A stretch of 64,000 bases of DNA, taken from NCBI RefSeq assembly GCF_024497955.1, contig NZ_JANHKP010000012.1, positions 1 to 64,000 on the forward strand, in the 5' to 3' direction. Both the position numbers and the translations under genes were made by a program. Below are positions 55,794 through 64,000 of the stretch, in pieces. Origin of the DNA: Streptomyces sp. C10-9-1 (GTDB taxonomy: Bacteria; Actinomycetota; Actinomycetes; Streptomycetales; Streptomycetaceae). The notes below the pieces were generated by a model. That model did not search any database. It was not told where the DNA came from and worked only from the letters and a program-made list of their open reading frames with translations. Position 1 is the stretch's first letter; each line of letters opens with the position of its first letter.

Positions 55794-56188
55794 AGACACT
55801 TCTGAATGTCATATGGCTGTTCCTGAGCGGCTTCTGGCTGTTCCTGGGCTACCTGGTGGCAGGGCTCATCCTCTGCATCACCATCATCGGCATCCCCTTC
55901 GGCATCGCGGCCTTCCGGATCGGCGTCTACGCCCTGTGGCCCTTCGGGTACCGGGTCGTCGACCGGCACGACGCGGGAGCACCGTCCCTGATCGGGAACG
56001 TGCTCTGGATCCTGCTGGCGGGGTGGTGGCTCGCCCTCGGGCACATCGCCGCGGGCATCGCGCTCTGCGTGACGATCATCGGCATCCCCTTCGGCATCGC
56101 CAACTTCAAGCTCATCCCGGTGTCGCTGATGCCGCTGGGGAGGGAGATCGTCCGGACGGACGAGCCGTTCGCCGGGCGGCGCTACTGA
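55790..56188 (+). CDS. YccF-domain membrane protein
   Basis: A 132-residue inner-membrane protein made of two YccF repeats. The motif ITIIGIPFGIA(A/N)F occurs at about 31-43 and again at about 92-104, each preceded by a hydrophobic helix, showing an internal duplication. Function is unknown. The overlap with htpX suggests a role in membrane stress. ATG at 55790. Confidence 0.88.
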   Translation: MKTLLNVIWLFLSGFWLFLGYLVAGLILCITIIGIPFGIAAFRIGVYALWPFGYRVVDRHDAGAPSLIGNVLWILLAGWWLALGHIAAGIALCVTIIGIPFGIANFKLIPVSLMPLGREIVRTDEPFAGRRY

Positions 56189-56228
56189 GGCCCCGCGGTG
56201 CCCCGGCCCCCGGTGCCCGCCGAGGCCC

Positions 56229-57476
<1,248 letters not shown>

Positions 57477-57534
57477 GCGCCGAACCCTACTGAGCCGCGC
57501 AGGCGGGGCCGAGGGCACCCTGCCCGACAGGCCG

Positions 57535-58194
57535 TCAGCGGAGCCCCGTCTCCCGCAACGTGATGTTGAGCCGTCCGCGGGGCAGCCCCGCCGACGGGTC
57601 GCCGGACTCCGCCAGCACCCTCGGCACCCCGTGGTACGCCAGCCGGGAGGGGCCTCCGAAGACGAACAGGTCGCCGGAGCGCAGCTCCACGTCGGTGTAG
57701 GGCCGCCCCCGGTTCGCGGTGTTGCCGAAGCGGAAGACGCAGGCGTCCCCGATGCTGAGCGACACCACCGGCGCCGGGGAGCGCTCCTGGCGGTCCTGGT
57801 GCATGCCCATCCGCGCGGCGGGGTCGTAGAAGTTCACCAGGGCGGTGTCCGGCGCGTAGCGGCGGCTCTCCGGTCCGTCCCCGTAGGCCGCCGCGAGCGC
57901 CTCGCGCCCCAGCTTGGCCAGCCACCCGGGGAAGTCCGCCACCCGGGCGCCGTTCACGTCGTCCGCGGTACGGGAGTAGCGGTAGGGCTGCCAGTGCCAG
58001 CCCACGCACAGTGTCCGCACCGACATCGCACCGCCGCCCGGCAGCACGGTGTGCCGCAGCGGCACCGGGCCGCGGGCCCAGGCGCGGCAGGCGTCCACCA
58101 GGGCCCGGCGCCGCTCCGGCGGCAGCCAGTCGGGGACATGGACCGCGCCGTCCGCGACCACCTCCCGATCCCGGGGGAAGAGCGTTCCGCTCAC
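57535..58194 (-). CDS. alkB: AlkB-like alpha-ketoglutarate-dependent dioxygenase
   Basis: A 219-residue Fe(II)/2-oxoglutarate enzyme that removes alkyl groups from DNA or RNA bases by oxidation. Iron ligands are His132 and Asp134 (GMHQDRQE) and His188 (AYHGVPR). The 2-oxoglutarate-binding arginines are in RLNITLRE (Arg208 and Arg214). The GTG at 58194 overlaps the stop of the alkyltransferase gene, so direct reversal and oxidative repair are produced together. No Ada-type regulator is nearby. Confidence 0.93.
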   Translation of the reverse strand: MSGTLFPRDREVVADGAVHVPDWLPPERRRALVDACRAWARGPVPLRHTVLPGGGAMSVRTLCVGWHWQPYRYSRTADDVNGARVADFPGWLAKLGREALAAAYGDGPESRRYAPDTALVNFYDPAARMGMHQDRQERSPAPVVSLSIGDACVFRFGNTANRGRPYTDVELRSGDLFVFGGPSRLAYHGVPRVLAESGDPSAGLPRGRLNITLRETGLR

Positions 58195-58697
58195 TCCGCG
58201 AGCGCTCCCTCCAGCCGCAGCAGCGCGGCCTTGGCCGCCAGCCCGCCCGCGTACCCGCGCAGGGCACCGTCCGCGCCGACCACCCGGTGGCAGGGGCGTA
58301 CCACCAGCAGAGGGTTGCGGCCGATGGCCGTGCCGACGGCGCGCACCCCTGTGCCCGGGGCGCCGACCCGGGCCGCGATCTCCCCGTAGCTGGTGGTCCG
58401 TCCGAACGGGATCTCCTCCAGCGCCTGCCACACCCGGCGCTGGAAGTCCGTGCCCGCGGGAGTGTGCGCCACCGAGAAGCGGGTCAGCCCGCCGGAGAAG
58501 TAGGCCGAGAGCTGCTCGCCGATCGCCCGGAAGGCGCCGGGATCGCGACGGGCGCCCTCTCCCACGACCGCCCCGCCCTTCTGGCCGGGGAGCGAGAGCG
58601 AGGCGAGGGCCGTCCCGCCCGGTGCCGAGGGCGACTCCTCGCCGACCAGCAGCAGCTCGCCCAGCGGGCTGCCGACGATGTCGTAGACGGTGGCCAT
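58191..58697 (-). CDS. ogt: O6-alkylguanine-DNA alkyltransferase
   Basis: A 168-residue suicide repair protein that transfers alkyl groups from O6-alkylguanine to its own Cys136 in the PCHRV motif (135-139). The upstream helix-turn-helix has FGRTTSYGEIAARVG and the NPLLVV segment is conserved. Only the standard Ogt fold is present, without the Ada N-terminal domain. ATG at 58697 has GAGGAG upstream. Overlaps alkB by GTGA. Confidence 0.93.
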   Translation of the reverse strand: MATVYDIVGSPLGELLLVGEESPSAPGGTALASLSLPGQKGGAVVGEGARRDPGAFRAIGEQLSAYFSGGLTRFSVAHTPAGTDFQRRVWQALEEIPFGRTTSYGEIAARVGAPGTGVRAVGTAIGRNPLLVVRPCHRVVGADGALRGYAGGLAAKAALLRLEGALAE

Positions 58698-58826
58698 GAC
58701 CGGTGTCCTCCTCGGTGCCGTGGTGCGGGGCGTTCGGCTCGCCCCGAGGTCGAGTGTGCCCCTCCCGGGGCCCCACGGCTGGCGGGAATCCGACATGGCA
58801 ACCGGACGGCCGGTGCCCGGCGAAGC

Positions 58827-58865
58827 CTCTGGGGGCGGGACGGCCCGGCCGTCCCGCCCCCAGGG
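58827..58865 (-). terminator. Terminator of the yajQ gene
   Basis: 17-base arms at 58827-58843 and 58849-58865 pair with one G-T wobble around a 5-base loop, 17 bases after the yajQ stop. Confidence 0.75.
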
Positions 58866-58881
58866 CATCCGCGTGGGTGGG

Positions 58882-59370
58882 TCAGCGGTAGTTGACGAAC
58901 TGGAGCGCGAAGTCGAAGTCCTGCTCGCGCAGCAGCGCCTGCACGGCCTGGAGGTCGTCGCGGCTCTTCGAGCTCACGCGCAGCTCCTCGCCCTGCACCT
59001 GCGCCTTGACGCCCTTGGGGCCCTCGTCGCGGATCACCTTCGCCACCTTCTTGGCGTTCTCCTGGGAGATGCCCTCCTCGATCGAGGCGAAGATCTTGTA
59101 CTCCTTGCCGGACAGCTGGGGCTCGCCCGCGTCCAGCGCCTTGAGGGAGATGCCGCGCTTGACCAGCTTCGTCTGGAAGACGTCCAGGATCGCGTTCACG
59201 CGCTCCTCGGAGTTCGCCTGCATCAGGATCTTCTCGCCGGACCAGGAGATCGAGGCGCCGACGTTCTTGAAGTCGTAGCGCTGGGTGATCTCCTTGGCGG
59301 CCTGGTTGAGGGCGTTGTCGACCTCCTGCCGCTCGACCTTCGAGACGATGTCGAAACTGGAGTCGGCCAT
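58882..59370 (-). CDS. yajQ: YajQ family nucleotide-binding protein
   Basis: A 162-residue small protein of two ferredoxin-like domains. The start ADSSFDIVSKVERQEVDNAL and the end DFDFALQFVNYR are diagnostic of the family. Members bind nucleotides; one bacterial relative binds c-di-GMP and acts in signalling, and others bind RNA. The specific role in Streptomyces is unsettled. Monocistronic, with its own terminator. ATG at 59370. Confidence 0.95.
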   Translation of the reverse strand: MADSSFDIVSKVERQEVDNALNQAAKEITQRYDFKNVGASISWSGEKILMQANSEERVNAILDVFQTKLVKRGISLKALDAGEPQLSGKEYKIFASIEEGISQENAKKVAKVIRDEGPKGVKAQVQGEELRVSSKSRDDLQAVQALLREQDFDFALQFVNYR

Positions 59371-59642
59371 GTCCTGTGGCTCCTTGTATCGGGTCGTGTG
59401 GGGTGTCCGGCGGACCGGACGGCAGGCCCCAGCCTAAGGGCTCCGCCGCCGCCTCCCGGAGGGTGCGGCGGGGGCCGCGCACCCTCCGGGAGGCCGCGTG
59501 CGCCGGGCCGGTCCGGCCCTCCGTGGCCACCGGTCGCCCCCTGATCAACCGGGTGGCGAAGCACCCCGGTGCATCAGGTATCGTTTACGTCGTTGCCAGG
59601 GAGCAGCGCCCCACCGGGGCGGGTTTCCGGCGGCAATCCCAT

Positions 59643-59724
59643 GGCGGTGTGCCCGAGTGGCCAATGGGAGCGGACTGTAAATCCGTCGGCTTAGCCTACC
59701 CAGGTTCGAATCCTGGCGCCGCCA
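59643..59724 (+). tRNA. tRNA-Tyr (GTA anticodon)
   Basis: An 82-base class II tRNA. The acceptor arms GGCGGTG and CGCCGCC pair with discriminator A at 59724. The anticodon GTA is at 59677-59679, a long variable arm follows, and GGTTCGAATCC is the T arm. CCA is not encoded. A GNRA-loop terminator follows within 10 bases. Confidence 0.95.
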
Positions 59725-59732
59725 CGCGATGG

Positions 59733-59771
59733 AACGGCCCCTGATCTGCGGAAACGCGATCAGGGGCCGTT
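59733..59771 (+). terminator. Terminator of tRNA-Tyr
   Basis: AACGGCCCCTGATC pairs with GATCAGGGGCCGTT around a GCG-GAAA-CGC hairpin top (one bulged T), a GNRA tetraloop stem immediately after the tRNA. Confidence 0.8.
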
Positions 59772-60074
59772 CTGCGTGCACGGGATCGAGGCTCGCCGAG
59801 AACGCACTGGACAACCGGGGCCCTGTCCGCGGCGGTGAGAGTGGTCGCGACTCCCGGTCGGCGCGGCCGTGAGGCACCCGCGCCGAGGAACCCAACTGGT
59901 CGAAGGTGGCGGGAGTCCCGGGGGCACACCGGGGCCCTGCGCGGGTGGGAGCCTCCCGTGCTGCTCCGCCGCTGCGGTGCGGGCAGGGTCGAACGCCGAG
60001 CTGTGGAGGCGGTGTACGCCCCGACCGGCAGGCGCTGGTCGCGTCCCATGCCGGCCCGGCCTGCGGCGCTTCTG
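59772..60074. other. Non-coding gap between tRNA-Tyr and the GntR gene
   Basis: About 300 bases with no convincing gene on either strand and no clear repeat of the tRNA 3' end. It is less regular in codon-phase composition than flanking genes. Possibly remains of an inserted element at the tRNA gene, which I cannot prove. Confidence 0.35.
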
Positions 60075-60305
60075 CTACGCGTCATCCTTCACGAACGAGC
60101 CCTGTCCGAGGATCGTGTAGAGCCGTCCCTCTCTCCGGAGAGCGGCCACGGCCTTCTGTGCCGTGGACTGGCTCACGTCGAACTCGGCGGCGATGTCCAC
60201 CGTGCCGGGGAAGCGCTCACCAGGCTTGTACCGCCCAGCGTCCAGCCGTCGGCGCAGCTCATCCGCTACCTGCGGCCACACGGGAACGGAGCGATCAAGA
60301 TCCAT
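60075..60305 (-). CDS. Small GntR-type winged-helix regulator
   Basis: A 76-residue protein consisting of only the GntR DNA-binding domain: PVWPQVADELRRRLDAGRYKPGERFPGTVDIAAEFDVSQSTAQKAVAALRREG, then the wing YTILGQGSFV. It lacks any effector domain, so it should act as a constitutive or dosage-sensitive repressor. Divergent small genes follow on the plus strand across a gap with tandem repeats. GntR proteins this short are typical of integrated-element remnants in Streptomyces. Confidence 0.82.
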   Translation of the reverse strand: MDLDRSVPVWPQVADELRRRLDAGRYKPGERFPGTVDIAAEFDVSQSTAQKAVAALRREGRLYTILGQGSFVKDDA

Positions 60306-60339
60306 GGTCTCAGGGTGCGCGGTTTCGCGTCATCCAGCT

Positions 60340-60371
60340 ATCGCGGTAGTGCGGTAGTGCGTATTCGCGAT
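60340..60371. promoter_or_regulatory. Operator-like repeats between gntR and small genes
   Basis: GCGGTAGT is tandemly repeated at 60343-60350 and 60351-60358, enclosed by the inverted pair ATCGCG (60340-60345) and CGCGAT (60366-60371). The position, about 35 bp upstream of the gntR start, suits autoregulation. Confidence 0.45.
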
Positions 60372-60467
60372 GTCGCGTAATCTCGGTGGTGCAGAGCACA
60401 GCAGAAGACCCCGGCGGCCGATGCAAGCGGCCCCGGGGCACGGTCCGCACTGACAAGGAGCGCAGAC

Positions 60468-60734
60468 GTGCGAATTCTATTGGCCCTCATCCTCTTGTGG
60501 CTCACGCCCGCTCAGGGCGTGCGCCGTGCCGGTTCTGAGCAAGCGTCGATGGCGTCGACGGCTGGTGTGGAGCCGGACGTACCTGTCCGGCTCCTGATCG
60601 ACGCACGCCGTCCTCCCCGTCCTCCCCGTCTGCCTGAGTTCGTGCGTGGGGAGGACGTGGCGCTCGTCCGCCCGTATGTCATCGACTACGAGCGAACGCC
60701 ATGCCTCTACTGCTCCCAGGGGGCGGCCGCATGA
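60468..60734 (+). CDS. Small hypothetical protein
   Basis: An 88-residue protein. The N terminus is a short hydrophobic helix (ILLALILLWLT) after two residues, so it may be membrane-associated. The C-terminal half contains LPEFVRGEDVALVRPYVIDYERTP and ends with a CLYC pair. The ALVRPY-type motif recurs in small Streptomyces proteins of GntR-linked islets. AAGGAG at good distance supports the GTG at 60468. Overlaps the next gene by ATGA. Function unknown. Confidence 0.62.
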   Translation: MRILLALILLWLTPAQGVRRAGSEQASMASTAGVEPDVPVRLLIDARRPPRPPRLPEFVRGEDVALVRPYVIDYERTPCLYCSQGAAA

Positions 60735-61060
60735 CCACCCCTCCCGCGCACGTCCGGCTCCTGCCCTGGCCGGGGCCCGAGGGCAAGCCTGCACACCTGG
60801 TGACGGACGGGACTCGGACCTTCCTCTCCCGGCTCGCCGACACCGTCGAGAGCCGCCAGGTCGATGCGGCGGCCGTGATCCTGAGCCTGGCCAAGCCGAT
60901 GGTCGAGGACGGTGCGGACCTGACGGCTCCTGAGCTCCGCTGGATCGCGCGCCGTCTCGTCGAGAGCCTGGCGGACGTTCTGAACATCGCCGAGTCGCGC
61001 GGCCTACGCCTCCCGTCGTACGAGGCCGAGGCGGAGGGGGAACAGCCACCGCGCTCCTGA
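60731..61060 (+). CDS. 109-residue hypothetical protein
   Basis: A soluble, mostly helical protein. It begins HVRLLPWPGPEGKPAHLV and has a long helical stretch ESRQVDAAAVILSLAKPMVEDGADLTAPELRWIARRLVESLADVLNIAES. ATG at 60731 overlaps the preceding stop. I do not recognise a family; together with the previous gene it forms a pair divergent from the small GntR regulator. The stop codon is directly followed by three tandem octamers. Confidence 0.62.
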   Translation: MTTPPAHVRLLPWPGPEGKPAHLVTDGTRTFLSRLADTVESRQVDAAAVILSLAKPMVEDGADLTAPELRWIARRLVESLADVLNIAESRGLRLPSYEAEAEGEQPPRS

Positions 61061-61082
61061 GAGCACGAGAGCACGAGAGCAC
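61059..61082. repeat. Three tandem GAGAGCAC octamers
   Basis: Exact copies at 61059-61066, 61067-61074 and 61075-61082, starting within the stop codon of the preceding gene. The AGAGCAC core matches the motifs at 1-7 and 62-68 near the other small-gene islet. Confidence 0.7.
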
Positions 61083-61203
61083 GGCCGCTCGGGGCGAGTG
61101 CCGGGCTTCTCCGCCGGGTTCGGGCACCGTCGCGGAGCGGACGCGTGCGCGCCGGCGCCCCGGGTCGAACCCGCCGCCCGCAGGGCCCGGCCGGCGGGCT
61201 TCC

Positions 61204-61614
61204 TCAGGCGTCGAGGACGGCGGCGACCGCCTCGATCTCCACCAGCTGGTCGTCGTAGCCGAGGACCGTGACGCCCATGAGGGTGCTGGGGACGTCGTGT
61301 GCGCCGAAGGCGTCCCGTACCACCTCCCATGCCGCCACCAGGTCGGCCTGGCGGTCGGAGGCGACGAGCACACGGGTGCTGATGACGTCCCGCAGATCGG
61401 CGCCCGCGTCCTTGAGCGCGGTGCGCAGGTTCTCCACCGACTTGGCGGCCTGCCCGGCCACGTCGCCGACGGCCACGGTGGAGCCGTCCTCGGCGAGCGG
61501 GCAGGAGCCGGCGAGGAAGATCAGCCGGGACTCGGCCGGAGCGGTGGCGGCGTAGGCGTACTCGGCCACGTCCGACAGGGACGCGGAGCGGATCAGGGTG
61601 ACGGCTCGGGGCAC
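61204..61614 (-). CDS. RidA/YjgF-family protein
   Basis: A 136-residue member of the Rid family, which hydrolyse reactive enamines and imines. Visible motifs are LIFLAGSCPLAEDGSTVAVGDVAGQAAKSVENLRTALKDAGADLRDV and the C-terminal STLMGVTVLGYDDQLVEIEAVA. It lacks the Arg105 found in canonical RidA (here GVTVLG in place of R in the VxxLP region), so it may be a Rid4-7-type relative. The GTG at 61614 has GGAAGGAA upstream. Confidence 0.87.
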   Translation of the reverse strand: MPRAVTLIRSASLSDVAEYAYAATAPAESRLIFLAGSCPLAEDGSTVAVGDVAGQAAKSVENLRTALKDAGADLRDVISTRVLVASDRQADLVAAWEVVRDAFGAHDVPSTLMGVTVLGYDDQLVEIEAVAAVLDA

Positions 61615-61730
61615 GGGGTTCGTTCCTTCCGGAGGGAGACCGTCACACCCTCTCAACGATCTCTTTCGGGTGGGAAACGGATTCTTCCGGAGCACGGGCC
61701 GCATCGGCTCCGGGGCGGCCGGCCCGAGGC

Positions 61731-62351
61731 TCAGTCCTCCTCCCCGGTCCTGCCGCCCGGCCCCTCCGGCAGGCGCGGCAGCCCGGCCCGGCCCAGGACC
61801 ACCGGGTCGTAGCCGGGCAGCGTCGCACGGGCCGTCATGGCCTCGGCGAGCGCCAGGGCGTAGGCGCCTCCCTCGCGGGCGACCTCGATCCGGGTACGGG
61901 AGCGCATCGCCTCGATGCGCTCCGCATGCCCGTGGTCCTCGCGCTTCTCCGTCATCCGCCGCTCGAAGGCCGTCGAGGCGCGGCGCTCGGCACGCCAGTG
62001 GCGCACCGCGAGCGCGTAGGCCACGGCCGTGGCGACGGCCCACAGCAGCAGCGGCAGCGACAGACCGTCGGCGTAGCCCGCGACACCGGCCAGGGCCAGG
62101 CCCCCGGAGGTGGCGAAGGCGAACCCCGCGAGGACGCCGTCCCCCGCCCGCCCGAGGACGGAGCAGACCCCGGCCGCGGCAGCGGCGGTGGCCAGAACGG
62201 TCATCAGGACGGCGTTGCCGAGGGAGTGTTCGGCGCCGTTGGCGTTCCAGACGCGCCCGAGGACGAGGAGGGCGGTGGTGGCCAGGGCGGGCGCGATACG
62301 CGGGGCGGCGACGGCGAGCGGATGGCGGACCGTGAGCGGCGGCTGGTTCAT
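61731..62351 (-). CDS. Membrane protein of unknown function
   Basis: A 206-residue protein. About four hydrophobic segments (roughly 12-35, 45-65, 70-92 and 95-115) are followed by a charged helical cytosolic region (AERRASTAFERRMTEKREDHGHAERIEAMRSR) and a Pro/Gly/Glu tail. Membrane proteins with this layout occur in Streptomyces mobile elements (spread or SpdB-like), but the similarity is topological only. ATG at 62351 has AGGAG upstream. Confidence 0.68.
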   Translation of the reverse strand: MNQPPLTVRHPLAVAAPRIAPALATTALLVLGRVWNANGAEHSLGNAVLMTVLATAAAAAGVCSVLGRAGDGVLAGFAFATSGGLALAGVAGYADGLSLPLLLWAVATAVAYALAVRHWRAERRASTAFERRMTEKREDHGHAERIEAMRSRTRIEVAREGGAYALALAEAMTARATLPGYDPVVLGRAGLPRLPEGPGGRTGEED

Positions 62352-62638
62352 CGGGCACTCCTGGACGCAGACCGTGCGGATCTGCCTCGATGACAGCGCC
62401 GCCGGTCCTCCCCGGTCCGTCGGCCGCGCCGGTGGGGGCGCGGGAAGAACCCGAATGCGGCAGGTCTCCGGCTGCCCCGCCCGTGCGCTCCCGTACCGCG
62501 TGCCGCCTCGCCGCCACGCCCCCGACGCCGGCCCCGGGGGCCGGCTCCGGCCTGCCGGCCGGTGCGGGCGGGGGCGTGAACGCCCTTGCCGGACCCGCTC
62601 GCCGGGACCGCTCACCGCGGACCCGCCTACCGGAACCG

Positions 62639-63295
62639 TCAGTTGCCCGCCACGTCGCGCACGGCCACCGCGACCGGCACGCCGCCGGACACCAGTTCCA
62701 GGGTGAGACCCGCCGTCGCGTCGGACTCCGCCAGCTCCGCGAGCACCGCGGCCACGTCATCGCGCGACACCGGGCCCCGTCCCGTGGACGCCTCCAGCCG
62801 CACCAGACCGGTCCCGAGTTCGTCGGTCAGCTGGCCGGGGCGCAGCACGGTCCACCGCAGGCCGGACTTGCCGCGCACGTGGTCGTCGGCCGCGCCCTTG
62901 GCCCGCAGGTAGACGTCGAACACCTCGTCGCCCGGGTGCCCGGCGTCGGCGCCCATCGACGACACCGCGATGTACCGGCGCACGCCCGCCCGTTCGGCCG
63001 CGTCGGCGAACAGGACCGCCGCGCCGCGGTCGACGGTGTCCTTGCGGGCGGTGCCGCTCCCCGGGCCGGCCCCGGCGGCGAAGACCGCGGCGTCGGCGCC
63101 CTCCAGCACGGCCGCGACCTCCTCCAGGGAGGCGGATTCGAGGTCGAGGAGCACCGGTTCGGCCCCGGCCTCCCGCAGGTCGGCCTCGTGTGCGGGGTTG
63201 CGGATGACGCCCGCGACCCGGTGTCCGGCCGAGGAGAGCAGGCGTTCGAGTCGGAGTGCGATCTGGCCGTGTCCGCCAGCGATGACGATGCGCAT
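62639..63295 (-). CDS. NAD(P)-binding atypical SDR protein
   Basis: A 218-residue Rossmann protein of the NmrA/YwnB type. The nucleotide motif is AGGHGQIALRL at residues 6-16, with RNPAHEADLREAGAEPVLLDLE specifying the NAD(P) ribose and YIAVSSMGAD the active-site region. The fold is short and lacks a clear Tyr-x-x-x-Lys pair, so reductase activity is uncertain. ATG at 63295 fits the MRIVIAGGHG start. No partner gene. Confidence 0.87.
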   Translation of the reverse strand: MRIVIAGGHGQIALRLERLLSSAGHRVAGVIRNPAHEADLREAGAEPVLLDLESASLEEVAAVLEGADAAVFAAGAGPGSGTARKDTVDRGAAVLFADAAERAGVRRYIAVSSMGADAGHPGDEVFDVYLRAKGAADDHVRGKSGLRWTVLRPGQLTDELGTGLVRLEASTGRGPVSRDDVAAVLAELAESDATAGLTLELVSGGVPVAVAVRDVAGN

Positions 63296-63387
63296 GCCCC
63301 GACGGTACGTCCGTGCGGCGACCGGCGGCGGCAAGGGCTCCGTGTCGCGGCGTGTGCGCGGCGCGGTCCCGGTTCGCCGCCCCGCCC

Positions 63388-64000
63388 CTACGGGCCGCCG
63401 TCCGCCCGCCCCTGGCGCGGCAGTTCGAGCGCCGCCGCCGAGTCGCAGTACTCGCGCACCGCGCTGGTGCGGGCCACGACCCGGCCGCGGTGGATGACGA
63501 TCCGGCTGTAGGCGAGGGAGAGGGCGGTCCGGACCCGCTCGCCCCGCACGGCCAGCAGCTCCGCGGGGAAGCCGGCCTCCACCCGCACCTCGGGCAGGCC
63601 CATGACCTCACGGGCCGTGGCGGCGACGCGGTCGTAGGCGTCCTCGGGCACCAGTCCGGCCTGGGAGGCGAGCAGGTACGCGGCCTCCAGGGGGTCGCCG
63701 CGTCCCACCGGGTTGCACACGGCGTCGCGCAGGGCCCCGCTGCCCGCGGCGATGCGCACCCCCGCCGCCCGCAGCAGCCGTACCGGGGCCGACCCGCGGT
63801 GCCCGACCCCGGCGCAGCCGCCCTGGGGCAGGCAGACGACGCCGACGTCCGAGGCCGCGAGCCGGTCGGCGGCCCGGGCGGCGAGCTCGCGGGGGAGGAG
63901 GGCGAGCCCCGCGCAGGGTCCGAGGGTGACCCGCTGGCGCAGCCCGCCCGCCATGGCGGCGAGCCGGGTGAGCCGGGCGGGGTCGTCGCCGTGGGTGTGC
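63388..64000 (-). CDS. Amidohydrolase, cytosine deaminase-like (C-terminal part)
   Basis: The last 200 or so residues of a minus-strand metal-dependent hydrolase; the N terminus lies beyond the right edge. Landmarks are the metal-binding His in HTHGDDP at the edge, GPCAGLALLPRE, the conserved DAVCNP with acid near the active site, and a C-terminal region LAYSRIVIHRGRVVARTS typical of the amidohydrolase beta-sandwich. It resembles cytosine deaminase and related enzymes. Substrate cannot be settled from a fragment. Confidence 0.75.
   Translation of the reverse strand, partial: HTHGDDPARLTRLAAMAGGLRQRVTLGPCAGLALLPRELAARAADRLAASDVGVVCLPQGGCAGVGHRGSAPVRLLRAAGVRIAAGSGALRDAVCNPVGRGDPLEAAYLLASQAGLVPEDAYDRVAATAREVMGLPEVRVEAGFPAELLAVRGERVRTALSLAYSRIVIHRGRVVARTSAVREYCDSAAALELPRQGRADGGP

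Noticed and set aside
59696..60085. Minus-strand frame overlapping tRNA-Tyr and the following gap
   Set aside because: It reads through the tRNA and its terminator and has no ribosome-binding site or family similarity.
62352..62638. N-terminal extension of the membrane protein gene, or a separate small gene
   Set aside because: The upstream frame is Arg/Pro-rich and precedes a well-placed AGGAG and ATG at 62351. No independent start or motif was found.

Overview
The window looks like a chromosomal segment of a Streptomyces (or very close actinomycete). Base composition is very GC-rich with GTG starts and ATGA/GTGA stop-start overlaps, promoters have TAGxxT-type -10 boxes, and gene families typical of the genus are present: two nuo clusters, korAB, a YajQ protein and an SAV_5884-type ATP-grasp RiPP locus. 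I ran no database search. Family calls rest on motifs read from the translated sequence.

Layout. 1-555: tail of an accessory islet with two small overlapping genes. 791-1633: a secreted NlpC/P60 hydrolase (minus strand). 2328-18400: a complete 14-gene complex I operon (nuoA-N), preceded by a Rex-like operator and an array of GATCAC/GTGATC elements. 18693-20576: an AraC regulator and a secreted intradiol dioxygenase carrying a C-terminal carbohydrate-binding module. 20865-24339: fumarylacetoacetase and a CocE/NonD-like protein whose catalytic residues look degraded. 24590-28566: polyprenyl diphosphate synthase, a LolA-like protein and a secreted M28 aminopeptidase with a P-domain.

29097-33994 is a visibly less GC-rich islet: an XRE/TPR regulator, four tiny overlapping genes, then a graspetide (omega-ester RiPP) precursor, its ATP-grasp ligase and a PIMT-like methyltransferase. 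This is the best candidate for a new natural product in the window.

34281-40581: VOC protein, RarD permease, an NmrA-like quinone oxidoreductase divergent from an HxlR regulator, and korAB (2-oxoacid:ferredoxin oxidoreductase). 40813-44465: one response regulator with two tandem, recently duplicated histidine kinases. 44865-54717: a second nuo cluster (A2 B2 C2 H2 I2 J2 K2 L2 M2 N2) with no D, E, F or G. It keeps the Fe-S and proton-pumping parts but not the NADH module. Together with nearby korAB this suggests a ferredoxin-fed complex I. 54930-63295: HtpX and YccF, an APC permease, an ogt-alkB repair pair, YajQ, tRNA-Tyr, a small GntR islet, RidA, a membrane protein and an NAD(P)-binding protein. 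The right edge cuts an amidohydrolase.

Much of the segment concerns respiratory redox. It holds NADH- and probably ferredoxin-linked entry points to the menaquinone pool, a prenyl chain synthase that may supply that quinone, a Rex-type NADH sensor site, and a quinone oxidoreductase with its own redox-type regulator.
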